Assembly: GCF_016595675.1 (NCBI RefSeq)
Contig: NZ_JAENJH010000009.1
Coordinates: forward strand, 186,001 to 250,000
Reading direction: 5' to 3'
Source of the DNA: Prauserella cavernicola
Lineage (GTDB): Bacteria; Actinomycetota; Actinomycetes; Mycobacteriales; Pseudonocardiaceae
Length of the DNA stretch: 64,000 nucleotides
The notes under the pieces were generated by a model. It did not search any database. It saw nothing but the letters and a program-made list of their open reading frames with translations, and was not told where the DNA came from. Positions 22,443-31,114 of this stretch are shown here, one piece after another (positions within the stretch are counted from its first letter, which is position 1; every line of letters starts with the position of its first letter). A program made the position numbers and the translations under genes.

Positions 22443-22467
22443 CGCCTGTCCGGCGGTGGTGCTCGGT

Positions 22468-22567
22468 CCCGCTCGGACCGGACTCCGTCGCTGTGCTCCA
22501 CGCGGCGGGCGCCGAGGGCAACACCACCGAGCCGAGCCGGTGGCCGACGGTGACCGGTCCGAGCGGG
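22468..22567. terminator. Large inverted repeat between convergent genes
   Basis: CCCGCTCGGACCGG (22468-22481) pairs perfectly with CCGGTCCGAGCGGG (22554-22567). The outer flanks CGGT and AACCG extend it with one bulge. The arms are separated by 72 nt, longer than a normal terminator loop. It lies between the LCP gene and the convergent secreted-protein gene and is best read as a two-way terminator or cruciform-forming element. Confidence 0.5.
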
Positions 22568-22590
22568 AACCGACGGCGTCGGCGCGCCCG

Positions 22591-23751
22591 CTAGCAGGCG
22601 GGCACGTCGCCCGCCGAGCCCGCGTCGACGAAGGCGGCCGACACGTGGTGACCCGGCCCGATGCGGTACCAGACATCGGTGGTGCCCTCCGGACCGGTCA
22701 CCGACGTGCCCGTGGCCTGGCACTCGAGCGGCACCCCCGCGCGGTTGCCCGCGAGCCCGACGTCGCCGGAGTCGGTGCTCACGTCCGCGCGCACCGTGAG
22801 CGGCCCTCCGTCGGTGGTGATCTCGCCGGTCTCGCCTGAGCCCGTCCAGAGATAGGTGGCGTTGACCCAGCCGTTGTCGTCCATGCCGAGGCCGTCCCAG
22901 AACGTGCCGTCGGCGAGGTCGATCCCCGCTGGGTTGGCGACCGTGCGGTCGAACTGGTCCTTGCCGCCGTTGTAGCCGTCCTCGTGCGCGGCCTGTGCCT
23001 GCGGCGTGCCCTGCGGCAGGTCGGTCCACATCTCCCGCTCGTCCGACGGGCTCCAGTAGTCGTCCTTGGTGTTCCACGGGCCGACGTCCCAGACGGCCGC
23101 GTACGCGCACCTGCTCCCGTCGGTGAGGCACACGCGCACCGAGTAGTCGCCGGTGTCCTTCGGGGACAGTGACCGGCCCGACGGCAGCGCCACGAAGTGG
23201 TCGCGCTCGGTGATCACGTGGCCGTTGGCCGTGGTGCCGCCGACGAGGCCCTCGCGGGTCGCGAACACCTCGTACGTCAGCGCGTCCTGGGCCACCTCGG
23301 CGCGGGCGGCCGGCGCCTGCTCGCCGCGCAGTCCGACCGAGCGCACCTCGGGCGCCGCGGTGGCGGTGGCCGTGAGTTCCACGCGGGCCTGCACGGTGGT
23401 GACCGCGCGGTCCAGAGTGGAACCCGCGGGAGTCCACTGCGTCCAGCGGTCGCCGTCGAGGCCGCGAACCTCCACGCGCACGGACGTGCCGTCGGGCACG
23501 ACCGCGTCGACGTCGGCGACGACGCGGTTGACAGGCCGGTCGAGATCCCGTTGCGCCAGCACGAGATACCCGGTGCCGGGCCGGGTCGTGGTCAGCACCG
23601 TGCCGTCGTGGCGGACGCCGGTGTCGTCGGCATCCACAGTGGAGACCTCGGCGGTCCAGGAGGGGCCGGTGTCCTGGACCGCCGTGGCGATCATGGGGGT
23701 GAGGGCGACCAGTGGGGTCGCCAGGAGAGGAAGGAGTCTGCGGCCGCGCAT
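22591..23751 (-). CDS. Secreted protein with C-terminal SH3-like region
   Basis: A 386-residue protein with a Sec signal peptide (MRGRRLLPLLATPLVALTPMIATA, cleavage near 25). No enzyme motif was recognised. Residues about 60-150 look like a beta-rich domain (VRVEVRGLDGDRWTQWTPAG) seen in exported cell-wall proteins. Residues 150-290 contain paired cysteines (VCLTDGSRCAY) and aromatic stretches (WDVGPWNTKDDYWSPSDE). The end (DVWYRIGPGHHVSAAFVDAG) resembles a bacterial SH3 domain, like the protein encoded at 26904. It lies just downstream of the SARP gene but has its own upstream region with TGTAC repeats. Function unknown. Confidence 0.75.
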   Translation of the reverse strand: MRGRRLLPLLATPLVALTPMIATAVQDTGPSWTAEVSTVDADDTGVRHDGTVLTTTRPGTGYLVLAQRDLDRPVNRVVADVDAVVPDGTSVRVEVRGLDGDRWTQWTPAGSTLDRAVTTVQARVELTATATAAPEVRSVGLRGEQAPAARAEVAQDALTYEVFATREGLVGGTTANGHVITERDHFVALPSGRSLSPKDTGDYSVRVCLTDGSRCAYAAVWDVGPWNTKDDYWSPSDEREMWTDLPQGTPQAQAAHEDGYNGGKDQFDRTVANPAGIDLADGTFWDGLGMDDNGWVNATYLWTGSGETGEITTDGGPLTVRADVSTDSGDVGLAGNRAGVPLECQATGTSVTGPEGTTDVWYRIGPGHHVSAAFVDAGSAGDVPAC

Positions 23752-23806
23752 TCGGGGGTTCCCTTCGAGCTCGCCGGTGGGGTACGCGGCGCAGTCTCGG
23801 TCAGGG

Positions 23807-23824
23807 AGGTACACGATCTGTACA
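23807..23824 (-). promoter_or_regulatory. TGTAC direct repeat, predicted SARP (or PhoP) site
   Basis: Read on the minus strand, TGTACAG-ATCG-TGTACCT places two heptads 11 bp apart. The next 8 nt are followed by GAGACT, a possible -10 hexamer. This is the geometry known for AfsR-type SARP targets (heptads at 11-bp spacing, 8 bp before -10). PHO boxes also repeat every 11 bp, so PhoP is an alternative. The site lies 55 nt before the secreted-protein start. Confidence 0.5.
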
Positions 23825-23834
23825 AAAAGGATGT

Positions 23835-26750
23835 TCAGGCTCTGCCCGCCGTGTATGCGTCGTCGCGCCGGCCGGGCAGCAGCCGCTGCGCGCGCTCTGT
23901 GATGTCGAGCTCCCGCCACAGCGCCAGCGCGCTCGCGTAGTAGCGGCGGGAGCGTTCCGGCTGACCCAGCGCGTCGTGCAGCTCGCCGAGCCGCTCGCTG
24001 ACCTCGGCCTCGGACCGCCGGTCGCCCGAGAGCCGGGTGGCCGACAGCGAGTTCACGAGCAGCAGCTGCGCGTGCGCCAGGTCGCCGCTGCACAGGCACA
24101 GCTCGCCCAGGCTCTGGTGTGCGTAGCCCACGCACCGGTCGTCGCCGAGCTCGGTGAAGATCGCGATCGCCTCGTCGAGCTGCTGCCTGGCCGCGCCGAG
24201 CCTGCCCCGGCGCTGGTGCAGCAGCGCCTGCCGTTGCAGGGCGTGGGCCTGGCGGTGCCGGTCGCCGAGCTCGGCGGCGAGCTCCCTGGCTTCGCTGAAC
24301 CAGCGGTCGGCCGTCGCCGTGCAGCCGCGCGCGAGCCACAGGCTGCCGATCGCGAGCCTGGCCACGGCCTCGCCGTGCCGGTCGCCGGTGCGGGCGAACA
24401 GAGTCAGCGCCTCGTGGCAGCACCGCAGACCCGCGTCGTGCTCGCCGAGGATGCGGTGCACGGTCGTCCTGCCGGTCAGCGCCACCGCGGCGCCGCGCTC
24501 GTCGCCCTCCGCGAGAAACAGCGCGTGCGCGCGCATGAACGAGGCCAGCGCGCCGTCGTAGTCGTCCTGGTAGATCAGCAGCTGCCCGAGGTTGCGCAGC
24601 AGGATCGCCTGCCCGCGGGCGTCTCCCGTGCGCTTGGCCGCGTCGAGTCCGATGCGGTGGGTGCTCATCCAGTCGTCGTGGTGGTCGCGCAGGTCGAAGT
24701 AGGGCAGGAACGCGGCGGCCAGCCGCCAGGCGAGGTCGTCGAGGCCCAGGCGCGCGGCCAGCGACACCGCGGCGACGCCGGTGTGGTGCTCGGCCTCGAA
24801 CCACGCCACCGGATCGGCGAGCAGCCCGGCCGACTCGTCGGGGACCCAGCGCCGGTCGTCGCGCGCGGGCAGCAGGCCGAAGAAACGCACAGGCATGCGC
24901 TCGGTGGCCTCCAGTGCGAGCTCGAGGTAGCCCTCCAGCACCCTGCGCGCCACGTCGAGTCTGGCCTCGCCGTCGTCGTGTTCGGCGCGCTCGGCGGCGT
25001 AGCAGCGCAGCAGGTCGTGCAGGCGATAGCGGGGCCGGCCCGCCGCGTCCGTGCCGACGGGCTCCACGAGGTGTGCGTCGAGCAGCACGTCCAGCACGTC
25101 GTCGGCGTGAACCCGGTCGAGCACCGCCGCCGCGGCCCAGGCGGGAAAGCGCACCGCGCCGAGACAGCCGAGCCCGCGCAGGGCCCGTGCGGCGCTGCCG
25201 GGCAGCTGGTCGTAGCTCAGGGTCACGCTCGCGCGCACGGCCAGGTCGCCCACGCGCAGCTCGTCGAGTCGCCTGCGTTCGTCGCTCAGCCGGTCGGCGA
25301 ACATCCGCAGTGTCCAGCCCGGCCGGTGCGCGAGCTTCGCGCCCGCGACGCGGATCGCGAGTGGCAGGTGCCCGCACGAGTCGAGCAGCTCGTCGGCGGC
25401 CTCGGGTTCGGCGGCCGCGCGGTCCTCGCCGACGACGGCCGTGAGCAGGCCCTTCGCCTCGGCGGGCGGCAGCACGTCGAGCTCGACGGGCGTGGCGCCG
25501 GCGAGGTCGGGCAGGCGGGCGCGGCTCGTCACGAGCACGGCGCAGGTGCCCGCGCCGGGCAGCAGCGGCCGGACCTGTGCGGCGTCGGCCGCGTCGTCGA
25601 GCACGACGCACAACCGCGCCGTCGTCAACCGGGCCCGCAGCAGCGCGGCGCGCTCGGTCTGCTGCCTCGGCAGTGTGGAGTCCGGCACGCCCAGCGCCCG
25701 CAGCAGTTCGGCCAGCAGGTCGCCGGGCCTGCGCGGCGTGGCCGTCGTGCCGCCGAGGGCGAGGTGCAGTTGCCCGTCGGGGAACTCCTCCCGCACGGCG
25801 TGGGCCACGTGGACGGCGACGGCCGATTTGCCGACCCCCGGCGGGCCGGACAGCACGGCGACGGTGGGCAGGCCCTCGGTGCCGCGCCGCCGGATCAGCC
25901 CGGCCAGCTCGGTGACGCAGTCCCGTCTGCCGGTGAAGTCGGGCAGATTCAGCGGCAGCCTGCACCCGGGCGCCTGGGCAGGAGCGGGCGGGGGCGGCCG
26001 CGTGGGCGCGGGCGCGGTGCTCAGGGTGGCGTACAGCTCGCGCAGCCGGGGGCCGGGCCGGGCGTCGAGCTCGTCCCGCAGCACCTGCTCGGCCTCGGTG
26101 TAGGCGGTCACCGCCTCGGCCCTGCGCCCTCCCAGGTCGAGTGCGCGGACGAGCTGGAGCCAGAACTCCTCGCGCAGCGGGTGTTTCTCGAGCAGTCCCC
26201 GCAGCTCGGCGACCGCCTCCTCGTACTCGCCGAGATCGACGCGGGTGCGCAGGCGCAGCTCGTGCGCGCCGAGGCGTAGCTCCGCGAGCCTGGCCAGCGG
26301 CGCGCCCCACGTGTGGCTGTGCGGCAGGTCCGCGAGTGCGGGGCCGCGCCAGAGCCGTTCGGCCTCGGTCAGCAGCGCGAGCGCGGACCTGGGATCGGCG
26401 CCGCCCAGCGCCGTGCGGGCCTCGGCGAGGCGGTCCTCGAACAGCGTCGTGTCGAGCAGCCCCGGCTCCACCGTGAGCAGGTAACCGGACGAGCTGCGCT
26501 CGAGTCCCGCGCCGCTGCCCTCGAGTCTGGCGCGCAGGAAGTGCACGTAGGTGCGAAGGTTCGCGGCAGCGGACGCGGGCGGGGAGTCGGGCCACAACAC
26601 CTCGGCGAGATGGTCCTTCGACACGGTCACGCCGGGTTGCAGCAGCAGGGCGGCCAGAAGCATGCGGGGTTTGCGCCCGCCGAGCGGGACCGCCCGTCCC
26701 TCGACGACGACCTCGAGCGGGCCGAGCAGGCGGAAGAGAGTCGCGGTCAC
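23835..26750 (-). CDS. SARP transcriptional activator, AfsR-type with NB-ARC and TPR
   Basis: A 971-residue regulator with the full AfsR architecture. An OmpR-like winged helix is at residues 5-95, the bacterial activation domain (BTAD) at 96-245 and a proline-rich linker at 248-265. An NB-ARC STAND ATPase follows, with Walker A SGPPGVGKS (301-309), Walker B LCVVLDD (380-386), TSRARLPDL sensor and CGHLPLAIRVAG. TPR repeats run from about 650 to the end. GTG at 26750 is chosen because the frame upstream lacks SARP sequence and a G-rich site (GGGGGTGG) precedes it. It is divergent from the SH3/phoD operon. The trigger molecule is unknown. Confidence 0.9.
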   Translation of the reverse strand: MTATLFRLLGPLEVVVEGRAVPLGGRKPRMLLAALLLQPGVTVSKDHLAEVLWPDSPPASAAANLRTYVHFLRARLEGSGAGLERSSSGYLLTVEPGLLDTTLFEDRLAEARTALGGADPRSALALLTEAERLWRGPALADLPHSHTWGAPLARLAELRLGAHELRLRTRVDLGEYEEAVAELRGLLEKHPLREEFWLQLVRALDLGGRRAEAVTAYTEAEQVLRDELDARPGPRLRELYATLSTAPAPTRPPPPAPAQAPGCRLPLNLPDFTGRRDCVTELAGLIRRRGTEGLPTVAVLSGPPGVGKSAVAVHVAHAVREEFPDGQLHLALGGTTATPRRPGDLLAELLRALGVPDSTLPRQQTERAALLRARLTTARLCVVLDDAADAAQVRPLLPGAGTCAVLVTSRARLPDLAGATPVELDVLPPAEAKGLLTAVVGEDRAAAEPEAADELLDSCGHLPLAIRVAGAKLAHRPGWTLRMFADRLSDERRRLDELRVGDLAVRASVTLSYDQLPGSAARALRGLGCLGAVRFPAWAAAAVLDRVHADDVLDVLLDAHLVEPVGTDAAGRPRYRLHDLLRCYAAERAEHDDGEARLDVARRVLEGYLELALEATERMPVRFFGLLPARDDRRWVPDESAGLLADPVAWFEAEHHTGVAAVSLAARLGLDDLAWRLAAAFLPYFDLRDHHDDWMSTHRIGLDAAKRTGDARGQAILLRNLGQLLIYQDDYDGALASFMRAHALFLAEGDERGAAVALTGRTTVHRILGEHDAGLRCCHEALTLFARTGDRHGEAVARLAIGSLWLARGCTATADRWFSEARELAAELGDRHRQAHALQRQALLHQRRGRLGAARQQLDEAIAIFTELGDDRCVGYAHQSLGELCLCSGDLAHAQLLLVNSLSATRLSGDRRSEAEVSERLGELHDALGQPERSRRYYASALALWRELDITERAQRLLPGRRDDAYTAGRA

Positions 26751-26864
26751 GCTCGACCACCCCCAGCGCTGCGCGGACCAGGTCAAACCCGGATCGTAGG
26801 TCCAGACCGCACGGTCCGACAGTGCCAAAGGTAGGCCGGTTGGTGAACGCTGAACAGGCCACCT

Positions 26865-26882
26865 TGTACGAAACATGTACAC
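26865..26882 (+). promoter_or_regulatory. TGTAC direct repeat upstream of SH3-phoD operon
   Basis: TGTACGA-AACA-TGTACAC has the same 11-bp heptad spacing as the site at 23807-23824. A CACGCT hexamer lies 8 nt downstream (26891-26896), which would place the transcription start close to the ATG at 26904. The second unit with its flank (GTACACCCGTC) also resembles a PHO-box unit, so PhoP control of the phosphatase operon is an alternative to SARP control. Confidence 0.5.
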
Positions 26883-26903
26883 CCGTCCCGCACGCTCGAG
26901 GAC

Positions 26904-27548
26904 ATGGCGCGCTCACCGATCCGCATCGCCGCCGCCGCACTGGCCGCCGCGGCGGCACTGGCACTGGCGGCTCCGCCCGCGGCCGCGGCCGTCGACGGCA
27001 CGGTCGAGACCGGGGGTGAGGCGCTGACCGTCCGCCGCGCGGCGAGCACCAGCTCCACCGACGTCGGCGAGGTCGCGAACGGCACCGCGGTGAGCATCGA
27101 CTGCCGCACCACGGGACCCGAGGTCTCCGGTCCCGTCGGCACCACCACGCGCTGGGACTACGTGCCCGAACTCGAGGGATATGTCTCGGGCGCCTACGTC
27201 CGGATCGCCGACTCCCAGACCGCGCCCGACTGCGGCGTCGGCACCGGCAGCGCCCGGTGCTCGTCGGGCTCGTGCGCCGGTGAGGCGGTGTTCGACTCCG
27301 CGGATCCGCGGTTCGTGGTGTACGACCAGGCAGCCGACGGCAGGTCCGCGGTGGTCACGTACTGGCTCGACGGCGGGGCGGGCCCGCAGTACGCCTGGAA
27401 CTCCGAGGGCAACGGCACGGACGTCGAGCGTCCCGTCGAGGTGGCCTCGGGCGAATGGATCCACTACCGCGTGTGCGTGGCCAACTATTCCGACAGCGAC
27501 CCCGATCTCGAGTCCTGTGGGCCCGCGATCACCGACTACGCGGCGTGA
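26904..27548 (+). CDS. Secreted SH3-domain protein
   Basis: A 214-residue exported protein: Sec signal peptide through about residue 29 (LAAPPAAAA), then an SH3b-type domain (residues 35-105: GEALTVRRAASTSSTDVGEVANGTAVSID...WDYVPELEGYVSGAYV), then a C-terminal domain with four cysteines (CGVGTGSARCSSGSC, and later VCVANYSDSDPDLESCG). No catalytic motif is visible. It is followed after 19 bp by phoD and is probably co-transcribed with it. SH3b domains often bind the cell wall, so it may hold a partner at the surface; this is inference. Confidence 0.8.
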   Translation: MARSPIRIAAAALAAAAALALAAPPAAAAVDGTVETGGEALTVRRAASTSSTDVGEVANGTAVSIDCRTTGPEVSGPVGTTTRWDYVPELEGYVSGAYVRIADSQTAPDCGVGTGSARCSSGSCAGEAVFDSADPRFVVYDQAADGRSAVVTYWLDGGAGPQYAWNSEGNGTDVERPVEVASGEWIHYRVCVANYSDSDPDLESCGPAITDYAA

Positions 27549-27567
27549 ACGAGAACGGAGGCACGCG

Positions 27568-29121
27568 ATGGCACAGGTGAACCGGCGGCTGGTTCTGCTC
27601 GGCGGCGTCGCGGCCGCGGCGGGAGCCGTCACGCTGCCCACGTCCCTGCCCGCCTGGGCACGATCCAGGACCGCCGCGTCGGCACCGGCAATCCGAGACC
27701 CGTTTCAACTGGGGGTGGCCTCGGGTGACCCGTTGCCGGACAGCGTCGTGCTGTGGACGCGCCTCGCGCCCGCGCCGCTCAACGAGGACGGGTTCGGCGG
27801 CATGCCGGACGCGGCCTACGACGTGGAGTGGGAGCTGGCCACCGACGAGAACTTCGGTTCGGTGGTGCAGAACGGCACGGTGTCCACCTCGCGCGCGATG
27901 GGGCACAGCGTGCACGTGGAGCCCGAGGGGCTCGAGGCGGGCAGGGACTATTTCTACCGGTTCCGCACCGAGGGCCACCTCTCGCCCGCGGGCCGCACCC
28001 GCACCGCACCGGCGGCGGACTCGGCGGTGGACAGCCTCACCTACTGCTTCACGTCCTGCCAGCACTGGGAGGAGGGCTGGTACCACGCGCACCGCGGCAT
28101 CGCCGACGACGACCCGGATCTGGTGCTGTTCCTCGGCGACTACATCTACGAGAAGCCGTCGGGGCGGGAACCGGAGCTGAAGGTGCGGGGGCTCGCCGTC
28201 ACCGACGAGACCACGACGCTCGCCCTGTACCGCGCCCGCTACGGCCAGCACAAGACGGACTCCGACCTGCAGGCCGCGCACGCGGCGGCGCCGTGGCTCG
28301 TCGTGTTCGACGACCACGAGGTGGTCAACAACTGGAACTCGACGTCGAGCCCCGCCGGGACCCAGCGCAAGGAGGAGGCGTTCCAGGCGTTCTACGAGAA
28401 CATGCCGATCCGCTCGTCGGCCGTGCCGGACGGCGCGAAGATCCAGCTGTACCGGCGGTTCCAGTGGGGTCAGCTCGCCCGGTTCCACCTGCTCGACACC
28501 CGCCAGCATCGCGACGCGCAGGCCGAGGACGACAGCTGCTCCGTGATGCGCGACCCCGACCGCACGATCACCGGCTCGGAGCAGGAGAAGTGGCTGCTCG
28601 ACGCGTTCGCCACGCAGCCGTCGACGTGGGACTTCCTCGGTCAGCAGGTGTTCTTCGCCCAGCGCGACGGCGACGGCGACAAGGACACGTGCGACGACAC
28701 CGACGCCTGGGACGGCTACGAGGGCTCGCGCGACCGCATCACCCAGGGCTGGGTGGACGCGGGGGTGCCGAACATGGTGGTGCTGACCGGCGACGTCCAC
28801 CGGCACTGGGCGGCCGATCTGCGCCAGGACTACTTCGACCACGACAGCGCCGTGGTCGGCTCGGAGCTGGTCACCACATCGGTGTCGAGCACGAGTGCGG
28901 GCGCGGAACCGCCGAGCGAACAGTGGCTGGCGAACAACCCGCACATCAAGTACTGCCAGGGAGAACGCGGCTACGTGCGGGTCACCGCGACGTCCGGCGA
29001 ACTCAAGGCCGACTTCCGCGTGGTGTCCGACGCGCTGGAACAGGACCCGGCGAAGGTGGAGATCACCACCGATGCCAGCTACGTCGTGGAGGCGGGAACG
29101 CCGGGACTGAAACCCGCCTAG
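27568..29121 (+). CDS. phoD: PhoD-type alkaline phosphatase/phosphodiesterase
   Basis: A 517-residue PhoD-family enzyme that releases phosphate from phosphomono- or diesters outside the cell using Fe/Ca. The N-terminus has a twin-arginine signal (NRRLVLLGGVAAAAGAVTLP, residues 5-24, AWA near 30). The PhoD N-terminal domain (FQLGVASGDPLPDSVVLWTRLAP) and metallophosphatase motifs follow: CFTSCQ, FLGDYIYE, FDDHEVVNNW and VVLTGDVHRHW. ATG at 27568 follows GGAG. Its last codons lie in the left copy of the 21-bp repeat bounding the insert at 29132. Confidence 0.9.
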   Translation: MAQVNRRLVLLGGVAAAAGAVTLPTSLPAWARSRTAASAPAIRDPFQLGVASGDPLPDSVVLWTRLAPAPLNEDGFGGMPDAAYDVEWELATDENFGSVVQNGTVSTSRAMGHSVHVEPEGLEAGRDYFYRFRTEGHLSPAGRTRTAPAADSAVDSLTYCFTSCQHWEEGWYHAHRGIADDDPDLVLFLGDYIYEKPSGREPELKVRGLAVTDETTTLALYRARYGQHKTDSDLQAAHAAAPWLVVFDDHEVVNNWNSTSSPAGTQRKEEAFQAFYENMPIRSSAVPDGAKIQLYRRFQWGQLARFHLLDTRQHRDAQAEDDSCSVMRDPDRTITGSEQEKWLLDAFATQPSTWDFLGQQVFFAQRDGDGDKDTCDDTDAWDGYEGSRDRITQGWVDAGVPNMVVLTGDVHRHWAADLRQDYFDHDSAVVGSELVTTSVSSTSAGAEPPSEQWLANNPHIKYCQGERGYVRVTATSGELKADFRVVSDALEQDPAKVEITTDASYVVEAGTPGLKPA

Positions 29122-29131
29122 CTCGCGCGCA
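29111..29131. repeat. Left 21-bp direct repeat (attL-like)
   Basis: AACCCGCCTAGCTCGCGCGC plus A, identical to 32287-32307. It contains the last codons and TAG of phoD and, on the other strand, the last codons and TAG of bcp, since CTAG serves as a stop on both strands. It therefore looks like the original overlap of two convergent genes, duplicated on insertion. Confidence 0.85.
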
Positions 29132-29151
29132 CCCACCGGCGCCCCGGTGGG
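29132..29151. terminator. Perfect 8-bp hairpin at left insert boundary
   Basis: CCCACCGG-CGCC-CCGGTGGG starts at the base after the left direct repeat. It can act as a terminator for phoD, or be a recombinase recognition structure of the inserted element. Confidence 0.55.
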
Positions 29152-29193
29152 CGAGTCGGACAGCGCACGACCAGCTTGACCTACCCTTGATTT

Positions 29194-30084
29194 ATGGGCA
29201 CGACGGAGCCGGATACGGGTGGGCTGGCTGTCGTGTTGCCGTCGCCGCTGGTGGAGCTGCGCGACCTCCGTCTGGACGAGCACGAGGTGCGCGTCTACCT
29301 CAAACGGGACGACCTGATTCATCCTGAGGTATCAGGCAACAAGTGGCGGAAGTTGAAGTACAACCTGGCGGCAGCGAAGGAGCAGGGGCACAGTCGTCTG
29401 CTGACCTTCGGTGGTGCGTACTCGAACCATGTTCGGGCGATGGCCGCAGCGGGGTACTACTTCGGGTTCGAGACCGTTGGTGTCATTCGGGGCGAGGAGC
29501 ATCTGCCGCTGAACGAGTCGCTGGTCTACGCCGTTGACCGGGGAATGACGTTGACCTACCTGGACCGCACGACATACCGGCGCAAAACTGAGCCGGATGT
29601 GCTGGCGGCGCTGGTCGACGATTTCGGACCCTGCTGTGTGGTGCCGGAGGGCGGCAGCAACGGACCGGGTGTGCGCGGCTGCGCTGAGCTTCCCGGTGAG
29701 ATCGAGATCGACTTCGACGTCGTCTGTTGTGCAACCGGCAGCGGCGGCACCGTGGCTGGGATCGCTGCGGGGCTCACCGGAAACCAGCGCGCTCTCGGGT
29801 TCGCTGTCTTGAAGGGTGGCCAGTTCCTCGACGCGGAGGTGCGGCGGCTTCAGGGTGAGGGTTTCGGAGTGGAGACAGCGAATTGGGCTCTCGTCCATGA
29901 CTTTCACTTCGGCGGCTACGCGAAGCATAAGCCCGAGCTGGGAAGTTTCATCGCGGACTTCGATACACGGCACGGCATCACGCTGGACTGGGTGTATGAG
30001 GCAAAGATGATGTACGGCTTGTTCGATCGTGTTGCCTCCGGTGCGTTCGCACGCGGTTCGACGGTCGTGGCGGTGTTGAGCTGA
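29194..30084 (+). CDS. PLP-dependent ACC deaminase/D-cysteine desulfhydrase-like, C-terminally short
   Basis: A 296-residue fold-type II PLP enzyme. Lys50 in SGNKWRKLKYN would hold PLP, GGAYSNHVRA binds the substrate carboxylate, and TGSGGTVAGIAAGL binds the phosphate. The family (about 330 residues) normally ends with a HTGG-type strand next to the PLP ring; here the protein stops at STVVAVLS, just before it. The enzyme may therefore be truncated or altered. The start lies 6 nt after a -10-like TACCCT (29182-29187) with no ribosome binding site, so the mRNA is probably leaderless. It is convergent with the XRE gene, 4 bp apart. Confidence 0.75.
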   Translation: MGTTEPDTGGLAVVLPSPLVELRDLRLDEHEVRVYLKRDDLIHPEVSGNKWRKLKYNLAAAKEQGHSRLLTFGGAYSNHVRAMAAAGYYFGFETVGVIRGEEHLPLNESLVYAVDRGMTLTYLDRTTYRRKTEPDVLAALVDDFGPCCVVPEGGSNGPGVRGCAELPGEIEIDFDVVCCATGSGGTVAGIAAGLTGNQRALGFAVLKGGQFLDAEVRRLQGEGFGVETANWALVHDFHFGGYAKHKPELGSFIADFDTRHGITLDWVYEAKMMYGLFDRVASGAFARGSTVVAVLS

Positions 30085-30088
30085 GCCG

Positions 30089-31114
30089 TTACGCCTTGTC
30101 GTGGTAGCCGCGCTGGGCGGCTTTCGAGATCGTGGTCTCGGACAGGGCGAGTTCCCATTGGCCGCTGTTGATGGTGAAGTCGCGGCCGAAGCCGAGCCAC
30201 AGGCCGGTCATCCGGCGGCCGGCCGGATCGATGACCAGTTGCATGGTGCCGTGGTAGGTCGCTCCCTTGTAGTAGCCAGTTGGTGAGGTCTGTTCGCGCC
30301 AGGTGCCGGTGGCGACCGACTTGTGCACGGCCAGTTCCAGACGCATACGCGAGCCGATCGAGTGGGGCAGGCTCTGACCGATGAGCCGGTCGCCGTGCTG
30401 GCGCATGACGACGTAGTGCTCGCCGGTGAAGTTCTTGGCGCGGCCGGTGCTGGGGTAAACGTAGCGGCTGTGCCAGATGCCGGAGAAGTCGTCGAGCGGC
30501 GGGGCGACCGGAGCGGGACTGTCTTCGACGTCATCGGCAAGCGCCGGGCTGGTTGAGGCCAGCGACAAGGCAGCACTGACCTTCAGCAGCAGCGCCCGAC
30601 GGTTGACGTTATTGCCATTGCTCCGGGCCCAGGTGGTGACCATCGTTGCCAGTTCGTGGACGTCGATCTGGTCGAGTCGCGTCACGAATTCACGCATCGC
30701 TGAGTCGGTGTTTCCAGCGTTGTCCAAAACGGAGAGTTGTTCGTTGTGGCGGTAGGCCTCGTCGGCCGAGCGGAAGTCGGCGACGTCGCTGACGAGATCA
30801 GCCAGCTGGCAAGTGTAGAGCTCGGCGAGCCGGCTCAGTACCTCCAGGGAGGGTGCGTGGCCGGTGTCGGCTGGCCATTGCTCCCAGTAGGAGAAGTTCT
30901 TGAACGTCTTGGGATCGGCGGGCCAGCGCTCGTTCCAGGAGTCGGCGGCTTCGCGTTGGCTCCAGCCGTGTGCCAGGCGGAACGCCGCCCGCATGTTGAC
31001 GTGGTAGCGCTCGGCGAACTCGCTGGCGATCTCGGCCCAGGTCTTGGCCCGGGCGCGCAGTTCGGCGCTGAGTTGCCGTTGCTGCTGGCGCACGCTGCGG
31101 ATCGCGGTCGGCAT
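30089..31114 (-). CDS. XRE-type HTH regulator with Tat-like segment and beta-domain
   Basis: A 341-residue protein in three parts. Residues 1-110 hold an XRE-like HTH ([28 protein letters not shown]... [21 protein letters not shown]). Residues about 165-190 read [23 protein letters not shown], which looks like a twin-arginine signal or membrane segment but sits mid-protein. Residues 200-341 form a Trp/Gly-rich beta domain ([27 protein letters not shown]... [11 protein letters not shown]) without recognised family. Similar internal RR segments occur in other actinobacterial XRE proteins. The ligand and targets are unknown. It is divergent from the small cysteine-protein gene at 31299. Confidence 0.7.
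   Translation of the reverse strand: MPTAIRSVRQQQRQLSAELRARAKTWAEIASEFAERYHVNMRAAFRLAHGWSQREAADSWNERWPADPKTFKNFSYWEQWPADTGHAPSLEVLSRLAELYTCQLADLVSDVADFRSADEAYRHNEQLSVLDNAGNTDSAMREFVTRLDQIDVHELATMVTTWARSNGNNVNRRALLLKVSAALSLASTSPALADDVEDSPAPVAPPLDDFSGIWHSRYVYPSTGRAKNFTGEHYVVMRQHGDRLIGQSLPHSIGSRMRLELAVHKSVATGTWREQTSPTGYYKGATYHGTMQLVIDPAGRRMTGLWLGFGRDFTINSGQWELALSETTISKAAQRGYHDKA

Noticed and set aside
26751-26882. 44-codon N-terminal extension of the SARP protein
   Set aside because: SARP homology begins at residue 45 of that frame, and the extension runs through the divergent promoter and TGTAC repeats.
23752-26964. Minus-strand frame fused in front of the secreted-protein gene (1457 codons)
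   Set aside because: The real protein starts at 23751 with a signal peptide; the upstream part is an out-of-frame shadow of the SARP gene.
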